Shown here one piece after another: positions 44,060 to 57,258 of a stretch of DNA of 64,000 bases. The notes beneath the pieces were generated by a model. That model was given only the letters and a program-made list of their open reading frames with translations. It was not told the DNA's origin and did not search any database. The position numbers were made by a program, and so were the translations under genes. Source of the stretch: Bryoerythrophyllum caledonicum (Eukaryota; Streptophyta; Bryopsida; Pottiales; Pottiaceae); contig OZ020517.1 in the NCBI GenBank assembly GCA_963971425.1, positions 11,224,501-11,288,500 on the forward strand. The letters run 5' to 3'. Position 1 is the first letter of the stretch, and each line of letters begins with the position of its first letter.

Positions 44060-45490
44060 TTTGCCCAACTGCTAAAAGAGTCGAGCTCTTTATATTTGAA
44101 GCACCATAACTTTTTCCCTGTAAGTTGAAACATAGAAAGAAAACATTCTTGGCAAAGATAACTCGTATTCCTATTCTCACTAAAAGTTTCAAGAAGTTCT
44201 CTTAAAAAATGGATGTTTAGGAATCCGCCCAAAATCGATTTGTACCCGGCACGTACAAATGGGCCTACAGGAGTTAAAAGTGAATCGCCACACACTGGTT
44301 TACATACACACGTTATGTTTGGCTATGTGCCTTTGAGGTGAGTTTTGTATGTTTTTCTTATTAGAATCCGATAAGAAGCATGAGGCATAACATTCTACTA
44401 CTAATATACGATGAGGTGTGTGCAACTACTTTGCAATATTGATATGTGATTTTTGGCTTGGTTCAAAGCTGTTACTTGTTGCCATCATCATTATTCCGAG
44501 GTAGCAAGCAATTTTTTGCTGCAAGTAGTGTAGAAAGGCCCATGGCTAATTGACCCCCTAGTGGGTACTTATCCGAGGTGGGCCCCGTCTTAATTGCATG
44601 GGGTCAATTCATGGGTTTTATGAAGAAAAGGGCTAGGGTGAACTGACCCCCTTGTTGCCCCTCATGGGATGAGCGAGGGGCGTTGCCCTGCAGAACTCTG
44701 TGGGCATGTCATCATGGACTCTGCCCCCCATCCTCCCCCAATTGCCTTCCCGACCTCCCATTGCCCTCTCTGTCTGCGAGCCCGCTCCTGTTCCGAAGCC
44801 TCCCGTGCTCCACCCCAAACCAGGCCAACGCCGCTATCGAACCGCAACCACCTTCTAATTTGCAGGTCCTTCAGTTCTGGAGGCCTCTTTAGAATTTTTT
44901 ATCACATGTTTTATGATATATTTTAGTGATCAACCATCAATTTACACTCACATGCATCCCACAGAATGAACTTGAATCTCCAGAACTGATTACTCCGGAG
45001 TTCCAGACATGCCAGCGGCTGTGGAAATTAGATCACAAGGCATGCATGTGTAAGCATTGAACATAGAGTGTCAGGAGAATTCTGATGCTGGCTGCGAGTC
45101 TTCAGATGGCAAGGCCAGTGTCAATGACAGGAACTCCTAACAAGTAATGGATCGCATTACTTAAACTTAGGGTGTTCTCATAAAACAATATGTGTCCATG
45201 GTACGATGAAGATGCTCACCAATTGATGTTCGTCCCACCTCCAGATCCAGAGAATAGGTGGGTAGACCAAGGAAGTATCTGGTCCCTTAGAGCGAGGATG
45301 AAGGGGAGGAAGGTAAGAAGAATTGGATGGACAGTGAAGTCGAGACTTTGATCCCGTTCCTTTGGGAGAAGGAACCTACCTTTATGAAGGATGCATACGA
45401 ACAACGTGCGTTTGAATAGACCGGACGTCTGTGCCTCTCATTTGTTTGGACTCACAAGTTCTGAATGGTATCGGCAGAAGTCTTGATACG
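44060..45490. other. Intergenic region with a GC-rich patch
   Basis: The 44640-44890 patch is C-rich and open in several frames, but no frame has family features. The stretch accgacccc-type/ggggtca words near 44547-44655 form weak inverted pairs. Nothing further is recognised. Confidence 0.4.
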
Positions 45491-45769
45491 ATGTTTTCCT
45501 TGAATTATTCTGTCGCAGGCGTGGATATGTGGGCACAGCTGCACACTCGGACGATGTCAACTATTCCAGAATTCACACGGTCAGGTCTTGCTGGACAACA
45601 GAACTTCAATTTTCTGATCAAGCAACATGAGAAAGATGTGCTTGAAGTCAAAGAAGGAAAAACCACACTTGGGATCGTAATGCGACAGTCTGGCACCCCA
45701 TCCATGCTACTTCCGGTTGAGGCTGCTACCATCAGAGTACTCACGCTCAACGATGTCTTCAATTGACGC
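45491..45769 (+). CDS. Uncharacterised short ORF or terminal exon
   Basis: The frame from ATG 45491 to the stop near 45766 encodes about 92 residues with ordinary, non-repetitive composition (FTRSGLAGQQNFNFLIKQHE, then LGIVMRQSGTPSMLLPVEAA). A good splice acceptor (ttctgtcgcag) precedes the codons for GVDMWAQ near 45519, so this may instead be the last exon of a longer gene whose other exons I cannot find. I do not recognise the protein. The stop is 0.76 kb from the convergent 3' end of the synthase gene. Confidence 0.3.
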
Positions 45770-46530
45770 TGACGGACCCTCACCGCTCAACGACACCGTT
45801 CACTACCAAGATCAAGAAATAAAAAACGGTCTTTCCACACGGACATATTTTTAGCACTTGCTACGTCTGCTCTGATCTACAAGTCAACCGTTCATAATAG
45901 AAGACGCAAACTGCTTACAAATCATCACCAGCGAAGGATTAGCTACAATACATAAAACAATTTCAAGAACATCCCTTTAAACAAGGTATTTGCAAATGCC
46001 AGATGATGACTGAACCATCGTGTAATCATTCCAGTTTCAAACATCTAACGACAGACATAACTACATAATCAGTTACCGGCGTGAGAATGTAGACATCTCA
46101 CTCCCATAACAGAGTCCAATATCAAAACAACCACCGTGAACAAGCACTAAGCTAGGCAAACGAACCAAACAGTAACCATGCACAAAAATGAAGAATATAT
46201 TAGATAACCTCAATGGTCAGTAGCATCTGAAATAAATTGCACGAAGGTAACCTGCAGCAAATATGCTTACAAACTTCGGATCTTCTCCGACACCAAGAGC
46301 CGGCCGTCACGTCTCCATTCGTATCTCAACCTTCGGTACAAATACCGGAATAAATTTTCCTTACACGGGTCCCTAACATCCACCAACATGAACGAATCCC
46401 TGGCATCCCAAAAATTTCGCTTAAACTAAGGCAATCGGCGCAACTTATTTACCAAAGGGCTTCGACCTCACTAATACCTTTTAACCTACATGAGACATTT
46501 ACTATACTGTATATAAAATAATCGGTACTC

Positions 46531-48148
46531 TTAGGTCACAGTGGCCTTGGACATGGACCTCTTCACCGCCTCCGCATACGTCGCGTGCTGGTACGTCAAC
46601 GTGCTCTCCATCAGGTCGTACAGAGATGTCTTCGGCTCCCACTCCAGCTGCTTCTTCACAATCGTCATGTCCGGGATCCGCTTGTCGCTGTCATCGTACC
46701 CGGGCCCGTAGAACTCCATCCCCGTCACGTCAATCGTCGCCTGCTCCGGCCGCTTCTGCCCGCTCACCTTGCAGTACACGTCCGTCATCAGCTCCGCCAG
46801 CTCCCGCACCGTCACCTCGTTGTGAGGGTTACCCACGTTGAAGATCTGCCCGTTCGCGCGGGACGGGTTCTCCTGCATTCACAACCACCCACATCTGGTC
46901 AAATGCTGCCAAAGTTGCCCCAGAACACCAACCCAAAACAGCGACGTCATCAAACCCAATGTTCGATTTGTCAGCGACGAGCACTCACAATCATCCTCTG
47001 CACCACATCGATGGCGTCGTTGATGTAGATGAACGTGCGCTGGGACTTCCCTCCCTCCACCAACTTCAGGGGCTCGCCCTTCATCAGATTCTGCACAGAA
47101 CACCCATGTCCAAACACTCAGCCAAACGAACCCAACCCGACCTCCGCAATGCCGCACCATCCCGACCAAATGTTACATCGTACACCGACCACTGCCAAAC
47201 TCACTATCCCCGTCACTTCACCACCTTGGGCGACGTTCACACCAAAAATCATCATCATCGCTTACATTGCTGAAGCAAGCCAACACGCGGGGAACCGACT
47301 CCTGCGGCCCGTCAACCCCGGGAATGAAGTCCATGCGGGGACCGATCCAGTTGAACGGCCGCACGATCGAAAACTCCAGTCCGTTCTCCACGCCCTCCGC
47401 GTACACCAGCCGCTCGATCAGCTGCTTCGCGCACGCGTACGACCACCTCTGCTTGTCGATCGACCCGAAGATGCACGGCGTATCGTCCTCCCTCAGCATG
47501 TAGAATGCCGGGTCCTGCTTCAGCGGGTGCCCCGCAGGCAGGAAGCTCCCGATCGTCTTCCCGTACACCTCGCACGTCGAAAAGTGGATCAGACGGATCT
47601 TGTTCTCGCGGCAGTACTGCACCACCGGCAGAGCGTCCACGAAGTTGCTGTAGATCGTGTCCAGCGGCCGCGTGTTGTAGTCCGCGGGAGTGCAAATGGC
47701 CGCCAAGTTTATCACCTGCCCACATTTCAAACCACAAAGAGCCTCAGCACTAAGATCACTTCTGCCATACCGAACCCCTGAGAAGAAATCACTTCTTGGC
47801 CGCAATGCCAAGCATGTAACACCAAAAAAACAGCACGAGAGTTAACTGACAAGGCAACCAACGGCAATGCGCGCAACATACCAAGTCCGAAACCTTGACA
47901 AGGCCCTCCAGGCGCGAGTCGTTCTTGATGTTGATCTTGTGGAACTCGATGCGGTCGCTCCACTTCTGCCCCGGCTGCAACAAGTGGTTGATCTTGTCGC
48001 TGTAGATGTCGATGGCCAGGATGCTGTGATCCGTCTCGAACATCAGCTTCTCGCAAAGGTGCGACCCGATGAAGCCACCGGCCCCGATCATGCAAATCTT
48101 GAGGGCCTTGATGGGCTCGCCATCGAGGTTCGTTCGTGCGGACGCCAT
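46531..48148 (-). CDS. AXS: UDP-apiose/UDP-xylose synthase
   Basis: Four exons on the minus strand, 48148-47882, 47715-47266, 47090-46989 and 46872-46531, join at GT-AG introns to encode 386 residues, normal for plant AXS. It is an extended short-chain dehydrogenase/reductase. Residues 20-28 carry the NAD-binding GxxGxxG (GAGGFIG), and the catalytic Tyr182 and Lys186 lie in WSYACAKQ. The family blocks AAICTPADYNTRP, HFSTCEVYGKTIG, IVRPFNWIGPRMDF and FNVGNPHNEVTVRELAE are present. The enzyme converts UDP-glucuronate in the cytosol to UDP-apiose and UDP-xylose; apiose is needed for rhamnogalacturonan II cross-linking. Codon third positions are strongly GC-rich. Large antisense ORFs over the second exon are shadows caused by that composition. 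A TATA-like box lies about 226 bp upstream. No lesion is seen. Confidence 0.95.
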
Positions 48149-48373
48149 CTCTCGAAGCTGCTCACTCTCTCGACTCCCTGCCAGAACTAAGGCTCTAGCA
48201 CAGATCGTGGCGGAAGTGAGCTGCGCCTACGAGAATGCGTCGATGCGGGTGAAACTGGAATGCAAGAGAAGGATGATTCAGACCGGAGAAGCAACGGGCT
48301 TCTATACGAGCCGGGACGCTTTGGGATTTCGTTCCATGAACTTGCGTCGTACCATTTTCCACTTGACGCCGCT

Positions 48374-48384
48374 TGCTATTTATG
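48374..48384 (-). promoter_or_regulatory. TATA-like box of the AXS gene
   Basis: The minus strand reads ccataaatagc about 226 bp before the ATG, compatible with a ~190-bp leader. Confidence 0.35.
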
Positions 48385-48470
48385 GATCCACTAGGCACTT
48401 GGCGTGGATTGTGGTCTCGTGCGCCACAGCGATGTTCGTCATCCTCAGCCGAGCCACTCATCGGTAGCAC

Positions 48471-50014
48471 AAGCGATAATCAATGCCCCTCGACATAGGC
48501 ATTCCCTACGCACCACATGCGAATTGTTTGTATTTTTTCTTTCCCCAGAGCTCTTTTCAATTGTCGCTTTCGTTCTCGCTCTATGACCCTTTACTCAGAT
48601 TAGCCCCTAAATGACCAAGGGTCTATTAGAGGTACTTCGAGGTACGTACCTTCACTTTGAGGTCCCTATTGTCATAATATCTCGAAACTCAAAGACCTAT
48701 TTTCACTTGTTGACTAAGAGTTGGGTTGAGTCGTTTTCAGCTGTTGGTGTTAGGTGTGGTACAAATGAAGGCATTCGCTCTACAACCACTATTTGCTTGC
48801 TCATTAGCTATTTCTATTTGACATCCGAGAAGGTGAGGTGATGGATTTGAATTTTGGTGCGAGGGCGAGAATTTTGCAGCTAATCATGATGTCTCCTCCA
48901 AATCAACTCTCCGCCCTCGCCATCTTCATCGCATATTTGACAACAACATTGGTAGGCATCGAATAGGCAAGTAGCAAGCGCAAACGTGGAGACAATCTCC
49001 TTGCTTAGTTACAGGAGGTCGCCGCCATGGCGATGCACGGCGCACGCTTACGGCTCTCCCTTGTGCACTTGCGGGTTCGTGGATTTGTCGTTGGCAAAGA
49101 AATGAGTAGATCCAAGCATCATTAGATTGGAGACGGTGCCATCGGATGAGGTGTCTATGGATGTGGAAACATTGCAGGAGGCGCGGAGGGAGGAACTAGC
49201 TGACGACCAAGTAGCGTGCTCAATGCTCAAGCTTAGCCTCAATTTGCACCGCGATCATGTGAAAGTTTGCGGAGAGTGAACTTGGGCGCCATCACAAGAG
49301 GCGAGGAGGAGCTATGGAAGCGGCGAGAGGTTCACAACGGCTGTTGAGAACATGGTGAAGCAAGTCAACATCGAGATCAAGAGCACTACCTCGCGGACGT
49401 TGAGTTTATGAATGAAGCTTGGTTTCATTGCCATGCAGATTGACCCCGGGCCCTAGGTCTTGCCGAAGTGCGGCTCGACGGCCGAGCGTCCCATTTTAGA
49501 TAGGGCTTGAAGAAAATTTTGTATCCCTTTGTGACAGGGTAGGTTGCGAAGCGTAAGGTTGTGCTTGACTTAAAATGAATTGGTTTGAGAATGATTGTGT
49601 TCTTCACTTGTGTTTCAAATTGGCAGTGACTATTTCTTTTTGGTTTGAGATTATTAAATTGGAGAATGGGATTGATGGTGTGGTTTCAGGGATCAAGTTC
49701 CTTGACTATCGAAGATGCTTAAAGACGAGTGTGGGACGATGCCCAACATCAAGAACATAGTTCTGTTTTAGAGGGTTTGATCTTGGATCACCAGGCTTGG
49801 TTTGTAGGGCATTTTTCTTGAGTTTCATTCTAATTGCATTTAGTTTGAATTCCAGTAAATGAATGACGTATACCCACATTTAGGATTATCGGTTTGTGAG
49901 CCATGGCTTGATATATGGAGCATTTTTCTTTCAGAAGTTCTTGATTTTAGAAGAGGTTTGATCTAATGACTTCAGTCTTGAATTCAATTTAGAAAATGAC
50001 TAAGGTAGAGGCAC
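48471..50014. other. Intergenic region between AXS and the hAT element
   Basis: A coding-like patch at about 49130-49410 (readable as VETLQEARREELADDQV and later TTAVENMVKQVNIEIKS) is interrupted by stops and matches no family I know; it may be the remains of a gene. An end-like motif, ttagcccctaaatgaccaag, at about 48600 resembles family B termini. Confidence 0.35.
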
Positions 50015-50037
50015 CCAATACTAGGGTTGTTCGGCCG

Positions 50038-50237
50038 NNNNNNNNNNNNNNNNNNNNNNNNNNNNNNNNNNNNNNNNNNNNNNNNNNNNNNNNNNNNNNN
50101 NNNNNNNNNNNNNNNNNNNNNNNNNNNNNNNNNNNNNNNNNNNNNNNNNNNNNNNNNNNNNNNNNNNNNNNNNNNNNNNNNNNNNNNNNNNNNNNNNNNN
50201 NNNNNNNNNNNNNNNNNNNNNNNNNNNNNNNNNNNNN
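50038..50237. other. Assembly gap (200 N) in the hAT left end
   Basis: The gap falls in a GC-rich array whose visible units read cggcccac(a/g)gcgtgcgcgc. The length equals that of the other gap, so it is probably a placeholder. Confidence 0.98.
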
Positions 50238-50325
50238 CGGCCCACGGCGTGCGCGCTCGGCTGGAAGCGTGCCTGCTCGGCCCACAGCGTGCGCGCCCGG
50301 CCACATAGAGTATGCGCCCGGCCCA
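50238..50325 (+). repeat. GC-rich subterminal minisatellite of the hAT element
   Basis: About four ~22-bp units of the type cggcccacggcgtgcgcgc are visible right of the gap. The left side of the gap ends in ttcggccg, so the array probably fills it. Confidence 0.7.
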
Positions 50326-50542
50326 AGATGCTCCTACTCCAGCACTATATAAGAACCATATGCGATGTGCTTGACTCACCTCATATCCTTGGCTTCGTGT
50401 TCTAGAACTCCTTATTGGGCTCCTTGCATGAATCTACAAGTTTGTGAGTGACCTTTGGGTCAACATTTTCTATGCACACACAATTTCCTATTACTTTTGG
50501 CAGATTCTCTTTGGCACAACATTGCATGCCAATTTTATTGCG

Positions 50543-53500
50543 ATGTCGTCTCAACAAAGGGCTCAAACAAAGGAGTGGGCCCCATGGTACACATTTAACA
50601 AAAAGGATCAAGTGACATGTGTTTGGTGCAATTACACGTTCGCATACAAACGTGGGAGGTGCATGTCACACTATGGGTATCCACAATGGACGAAGACTTC
50701 GTGCACTAAGGCCCCAGTAGCTGTTAAGGCCCGTTTTAAAAGATGCGGGAATATTATTCCTACTAGGATGACCGAGGCAGAGATCGTTGGTCTTCCTAGC
50801 GCACTAGCAACATGTTCCACTGAACCTTGTTCTAGCCAATCCATCCAACAAGGCAGTTTCTTGGAAACTCAAAATGAGGAGAACACGCAGTCCACAAATC
50901 CTCTAAGCCAAGCAGCATCATCAACACCAAGCTTTGTACGACAATGGAGCTTTCTAGAGGCTTACCAAATAGAAAAACGAAAAGAGTTGGACGAATTATG
51001 AGCACATTTTTTTTATGAAGCAAACGTTGCATTCAACGTGGTTAGACATCCGGCCTTCATCAAGGCCACCCTCGCAACGTCAAAGGCGGGTTTCGATTAT
51101 ACACCGCCATCGTACAATGCCATGAGGACGACATACATTTAGCCTCTAAAAAAAAGTGAAAGACCTTGTGGACAAGAAGACCGGCGTAGATATTGCCAAG
51201 TATGGGGCAACAATATGCTCGGACGGGTGGGACAATGTTACACGTCGCCCTCTCATGAATATCATGCTCGTATGTCCAATGGATGATATCTTCTTGGGGC
51301 CTATAGACACCACGGGTATGAAGAAATCTACGGCATTTATAGGGGACCAATTGAAAAGTTTTATCCGTAAGGTTGGACCATTGAATGTGGTCCAAGTGTG
51401 CACCGATAATGCTTCAAACATGTTGGGGGCAATGAAGAAGGTCAACGATGAGTACCCGCACATATATACTCAAGGGTGTTGTCACTTGTGCACATATTTT
51501 GGACCTCCTCCTTGATGATTGGGGGAAAGAAGGCATGTTTGCAGACCTTGTCCAGAAGGCAAAACAGATTGCATTGTATATCCGGAACCACCATGTGTCC
51601 ATGGCCCTTTTTTGTCGATTTTCTCCAAAATTGTCTCTCTTGTGGCCAGCAGCAACAAGGCTTGCATGCAATTACATAATGATCCATCGTCTGTTGGAAG
51701 TGAAGAATGCCCTGGAGATGGTTGTGATAGACCCATCATGGATATGCTACGTATCCTCTCTTTTTGATAGGCAAAACGGGCACTGTGCCCATGGGAAGGC
51801 ATCGCATGTGCGAGCTACCGTTCTAGACGAGACTTTCTGGCATCAGTGCACTAACTTTGAATTTGTAGTGGCACCAGTACTAAAGGCATTGCGGACTTTT
51901 GATGGTGACACTCCGGCAATGGGAATTGCTTGGGTGACCATGAACAAGCTAAAGGAGCACGTGTTCAAGCTGCGCAATGCGCCATTCAACATGCTTGACG
52001 AAATTGCAACTTGCCTTGAAGGATCATTCCTACGGCGTTGGAAGATGATGACAACATATCTCCATTAAGCAGGGGCTTTATTGAATCCTTATCTAGCCAA
52101 TAACTTACAAATTCAAAACAATGGTGAGGCCAAAAGGGCCCTAAACAAGGTTATTATGACGCTCTGTGGTCCACTTGGAGTGTCTTTTTCGGCAGTAATG
52201 CTCGAAATCACGGAGTATGAAGAATTGCGAGGCCCATATTCACCATTGGAAGTTGAAAAAATTGAAAACAGCAAAATATTGCCTCACCAATGGTGGAACC
52301 GCGTGGGCGGGCAATCATTGTCTATCATTGCAAAGCGTATACTAGCACAAACCTGCTTGGCCTCGTCATGTGAGCGTAATTGGAGCATGTATTCGTTCGT
52401 GCATAGTAAGAGCCGAAATCGCTTGGGAGTGCAAAAAGCGGAAGATTTGGTTTACATCTACACGAATAGTCGATTGCTCCGAGAACGTGCTCGACCAGAC
52501 CCGATTCGATGGTATGAGAAAAATGTGCATTTGGAGGAGTCTGATCCAGATGGGGGACTTCCTTCAAACACAGAGGACGAGGGCTTGGAGTCAGATGATG
52601 AGGGTTACAACTGGATGGGCGGCGATTGGGAAGACCTTGCTGGTGACAACAACCCCGTGTCTGATCATAGCCCACCTAGGGACAACTCTGCAAACAACGA
52701 GCACGGTGGAGATGCACTACATGACCATTTTCACAAAGTCCACGGTGACCCAATGGATCCTTTTGTGTTTGATGATGTCGACGCAGCGGCAGTCCATACT
52801 GTAGTAGAATTATCGGGTGAAGACCATGCCCAAGAAGCTAGGGCAGAGGAAGATGGGTCGGCATTGAGGGGCAATCTTGATGGAGATGACAACATCTCGG
52901 AGAATCAGTCTCCCAACTCAAACGGCTCTAGCGCCTCGGGCCCTTCTAGTGGCGATGGCCCTGAACTTGACGGTCATGGCATTGGCATTGCAACAAACGA
53001 TACATTTCCTCACAATGGAAACGAAGTGAGCAGTGCTGGAAACAATAATGAATCCCATGAGCCAATGGCCACCACGGGGTCCATTGAAGTTGTAAGAAGC
53101 AATGCGGTTTTGCCTCAAGCAATAGAACCGGACTCAGAGGAAGACATGCCACTCTAAGATTTGTTTCGGCGGCCACGTGCTCAAAGTACCGCAACGATCG
53201 GAAGAACTCTTTCACGCGTAAAGAAAAAGACCTCTTCAACAATAGTTCGGCCACCCGTCCACCGTAGTGCACTCGGCCCAAATGGTGATGTGGAGCGTGC
53301 GATACTAACCCCACAACTTCCCTCCGCGAGGGTTGGGTCCTCTACTATGAGCAGCCATTTAGGGACACGGAGGGACGAGAACAATGGTACTCTCCCTTTC
53401 TTCACGGTACCTTGGCGAAGTGGAACCTCAGAGAGAGTCATTGGGGCCAGAGGCAACCGCTCCAAAAACATGGATGGAGTAACAGACAAAAGGAAGAATA

Positions 53501-53775
53501 TCCGAGTAAAACGACTTGTGAACGCCGCATCAACTACTGGAGCCGAGCATCAACTACAAAACTTGGCCTCAGAGATTGAGGAGTATGTGGCACCAGTCTT
53601 GGAAAATGCAGCGGAGAACTTCTCATCATCGAGCGATGATGCAGACGATGAGGATTGCGATGAGGTATCTGGCGACAATACGGTGGTGCTTCGCGGGCTT
53701 TCTCTTCCCCAAAATGTTCGCCGATCAAAATGGAAGCGGAAACACAATGAAGAATCCTCAAGCTCAGATGATTAA
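50543..53775 (+). pseudogene. hAT transposase (BED finger, DUF659, C-terminal dimerisation), broken
   Basis: The N-terminal block from ATG 50543 has a BED-type zinc finger (CVWC ... H ... C). Next come a NVVRHPAFIKATLAT block and a DUF659/RNase-H-like core with ICSDGWDN and VCTDNASNM, each carrying an acidic residue expected in the active site. The C-terminal hAT dimerisation segment (LASSCERNWSMYSFVHSKSR) is followed by a long acidic tail, then a basic and Ser/Asp-rich end (HNEESSSSDD) at 53775. Breaks are a stop after ELDEL (50999-51001), a stop near 51139, a frameshift near 51475, TAA at 52066-52068 and TAA at 53155-53157. The three blocks after 51475 share one frame, so the segment past 53157 is the tail of the same protein and not a separate gene. 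Confidence 0.88.
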
Positions 53776-54086
53776 ATGATGACAGACACGAGGGTACTAC
53801 AAGTTAAAAGTGACTTTAGTGGTGTGGTGATAGCATGGTATAATAGTACCGCGGTTTTAAAATATGTACTTGGTGTTGAGAGTGCCCATTCATGAAAGCC
53901 GTCTGACGTGTCGTGCACACGTGTTTTACTAGGGGGTAAGTTGAAAATTTGATTTAGGGTTCGTAATTTTTTTACACGCAACTGTCCGCCAAAAAGTGTT
54001 GTCCGTCTTGTCCGTCCGTCCTACTGTCCATCCGTCCGCTATCTTTGGGCCCCTGTCCGTCTATGTAGACAACCCTGGCCAATACT

Positions 54087-57000
54087 GATCACTTCAGGTC
54101 GTTCAGGACTCAAATGACATAGTATGTCACAAACATTTATGTAGAAAGATGTGGAAATAGGAATGAAACTCAACAAATATTTTTTCAAATTTAATCGCAA
54201 AGATTTCGAATTGATATAGAATTTAAAAGCCAAAAAACCACCGGAGCCCATAATCAAACTATAGAGTAGGTGAGATTTGGTGCCCTTCTTCACTTAATGC
54301 TAGTAAGTGAGAGTGAGTAAAAGAGAGAAGATATGCCATGGATAATCAACTCATCGAGGGTACCCAATACCGATTGGCCTTGTTCGACTTTCGAGGCAAT
54401 GCCATCAATGAGAGCTCAATTGAGGTGGAGCAATCCAAAATTGCACATATCATGACCCAATGTTGATAATGGCTGGTGTTTTCAGATTTTGAGTTATCGG
54501 TTTTAGGTAACTTCATGCACCATTTCAAGCACTTGCCGTTTTCTTACACCATGCTATGCATACTCTACTTATCGGAATTGGGTGGCCAATTGGAATTGGA
54601 TGCCTGTACTTTACTTGTTGTAGTAAATGTTTGATTGCAATGAATGTTTGTTGGCGGGCAGCAGCCATACCTCCGAAAATATTGACTTTGTGACAAATAA
54701 CTTAAGTGCCTCTTCAAGGCTCAAATTGTTACTTCTCACCTACCTACGGTGGTTTATAGATTTTTTTCAATAGAATGTTCAGTTTAAGAAGATTCAAAAA
54801 ATTCAAATAACCCCTCTACTAAACTCAAACCTCCGCCTTTCCTCTACTCTACGAATGTCATCCAGCTCAGATTTTCATTCCAATTTGTCATCCACCATGT
54901 CATTTCTACATCAACCAATGTTTAAGGTGCAAAACTGTACTTTCCTAACATTGTCTCACCAACTACTAACACCCTTTAAACCTCGAAGTGCGAATAGACC
55001 CCAAGGCATATTAGAAGCGCTTTATACCTAGAAGCCAGGCCAATTCATCTCTAAGCGGTTGCACAAAATTTTAGCCCTTTTTAAGTTGGAGGCTGACTTC
55101 AAGTAGTCATTATATTAAGATTATAACTGGGGCCAATTCTCCCATATGTAAAGCCCTTGGAGCCAAGAAGTCGGGCCGACTCAATAAATCTAGAGAATTT
55201 CACCCCTTTCTCTCTTTATATTTTATATTTAATTAAAAAATTAAAAAAATTAAAAACTATATTTTATTTTTAAAAGTTTTTTTTAATTGAAATTTGACAT
55301 TGGCCCCTAGGCAAAGAATTGCCCTCCTCTTCTTGATGCACCCAATTTAACAAGCTCAGGCCATGCTCAGGCCATGTCAAAATCTGAAACATTTAACTAA
55401 ATCTAAACCATGCAAAGTCCAAAAATAAAGATCGTTGATCACATCTCTTGATGATTTGAGAAATCTTTGGATAATTCTATGGTAGTTCAATTGGAGATCT
55501 TCCGATGATGCGTCCAATCCAAAGCCCATAATTCACTGAATTTTCTAGATTTAGCTAAATGATACATAGATCATGTTTTTCTATAATGAAAAGTTTTGAC
55601 TACAAAATTGGCTTGGCCTCTTGGTGTAAAGGAATTTGGGCCAATTTCAGCCTTGTGGCCAATGGTAAGTGAGGATTTCACGCCTCTTATGCAACAAATT
55701 GGCATGACCTCTAGGTGTACAACGGCCCTTAGAAAAAGCTCTATTCCATTGATAAACCCTTGGAGGACCAAGTGTCCCTATGGGTGACAAAACTATTTTG
55801 TTTGACTATAATTATATTTCAATCTGTACAGTTAAAATTCACAAAAGTTTTAACACCTCAAAGTTTTCCTGAAAGTAAAGTCTTTCAGTTTTCACCTCAA
55901 ATCTTCGGGCCTTATGTTAGTAATTGGGATCACATGCACATAGTTACTTGGCTTGGGAAATGTGTGGGGAACCACCGGTCAACTTTTTGGGAATTTGGAG
56001 TATTACAAGGAAGCTTTAGATTGCATGGAGTAGGGCCCAAGAGCATTGATTGCCATGCATCTCATTGGTGTAGAAAAAGAGACAATGAGATTTTTGGAAG
56101 TCTATTCTTCTGCATAATTTTTTTTGTCTTGTCTGGCACCAAAAAGAAGAAGAACTCCACCCCCTAGAGGGCGTTGGAGTGAATAAAGTGTTTGTTTGTT
56201 CCACCACTAAATCAATGTCCACCAAACAAAGGTATAGTAGTATGGAACTATTCCCCTTCTCGAGGGTAGACACTATGTAACAAGTGACTAGTAACCTAAG
56301 ACCTTGGACCAATCAGAGCCACAAGGCTCTATTCCAAGAGATGACATGTAGGAGTTAAATGTGTGCTTTGAAAGGTTTTTAAAGGGTATCATTTAATTCT
56401 AAGATAGGTTGATTGTTTTCAATTTTTTGTTTGTGTTGGAGTATTGACATTGCATGTTTGATAGCAATTGTGTTGATTTTTGAGAATGTCTTTCTAATTG
56501 GATTAATAGGGATATTGAATGTTTAAACAAGACTTATCATAGAGGGGATAAAGGTAGTAGCTCTAGCTCTAGCCGTGATGACAATAAGGGGGTCAACTTT
56601 CCATCCAAGAGCTGCAATGTCATTAATAAATGGTTGATATTTATTGATTTTGTTATTGATTGCTTCTGGGGAGAATCTATCATTACAATATTTGAATTTG
56701 ATAAATTAAAAAGTAGAGTTTGTGTTTATGTGGTTTGGCGGGGGGTCTTTATATGGTAGTCCGTTGACAAATAGTATGTCTGGTTTAAATCTGGCATTAC
56801 AATGGCATCTTTGGGTTCCACATGTGCAAGGAAGGGACCGTGTTTTCTTGTGGATTATTGTGGAAGGTTCCAACATTCATAAGTATAAAGCAACAAGATT
56901 TGTTGGAGGATATAGTTAGTTTTTGAATTTCCCATACCGCTTTATTGTGCCTTTTGACAATTAGAGAGTATATGTGATGGTTTTGACATTTGAGGAGTAT

Positions 57001-57258
57001 ATGTAGCCATGTGTCCGGGTCTGTGGAGGTGCATATTGGGCCATGAATGCTATGTGCCATTGATTCTTGTATATTATACCCAAATACAATCTTATGTAAC
57101 TATTAGAAATTTGAGTTGTTGATTGTGTTTGCACAACTGAGGCAAAGTTTATCAAATTTGTATGCCAGGCAGAAGTATCTCGGAGAGATAGGGCTCTCCT
57201 CGGATTTTTAATTTCCTTCATTGGCACAATCAACTCCTCTTCTCTTTGAACGGACTTA
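54087..57258. other. Non-genic region
   Basis: No supported gene is present. AT-rich runs lie at 55200-55300. An inverted copy of repeat G is at 56150-56275. The remaining short ORFs have no family features. Confidence 0.45.
56150..56275 (-). repeat. Dispersed repeat G, copy 3
   Basis: On the minus strand it reads gtgtctaccctcgagaagg, tagttccatactac, ttagtggtggaacaaacaaa, cactttattcac and ends ggagttcttcttc. It matches the copies flanking GH9. Confidence 0.75.

Larger units (their letters stand above)
50023..54078 (+). mobile_element. hAT-type DNA transposon (inactive), with assembly gap
   Basis: An exact 8-bp duplication, ccaatact, flanks the element (50015-50022 and 54079-54086). The termini pair as agggttgtt and aacaaccct-like ends, typical hAT polarity. 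A one-base shift (tagggttgt ... acaaccctg) is an equally good reading and would leave seven of eight target bases matching. The left end holds a GC-rich repeat array interrupted by the gap. The right end (53985-54062) has six gtccg motifs. Confidence 0.88.

Noticed and set aside
44633..44926. Several overlapping ORFs in a C-rich patch
   Set aside because: They are open on both strands through composition only, with no homology pattern or splice context.
47029..47781. 250-codon ORF on the plus strand opposite AXS
   Set aside because: It is a shadow of the GC-rich second exon of AXS and continues across its intron; it has no features of its own.
53161..53775. Separate 204-codon gene after the hAT ORF
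   Set aside because: It lies in the same frame directly after one stop codon, starts with TTG, and continues the acidic/basic tail of the hAT protein.
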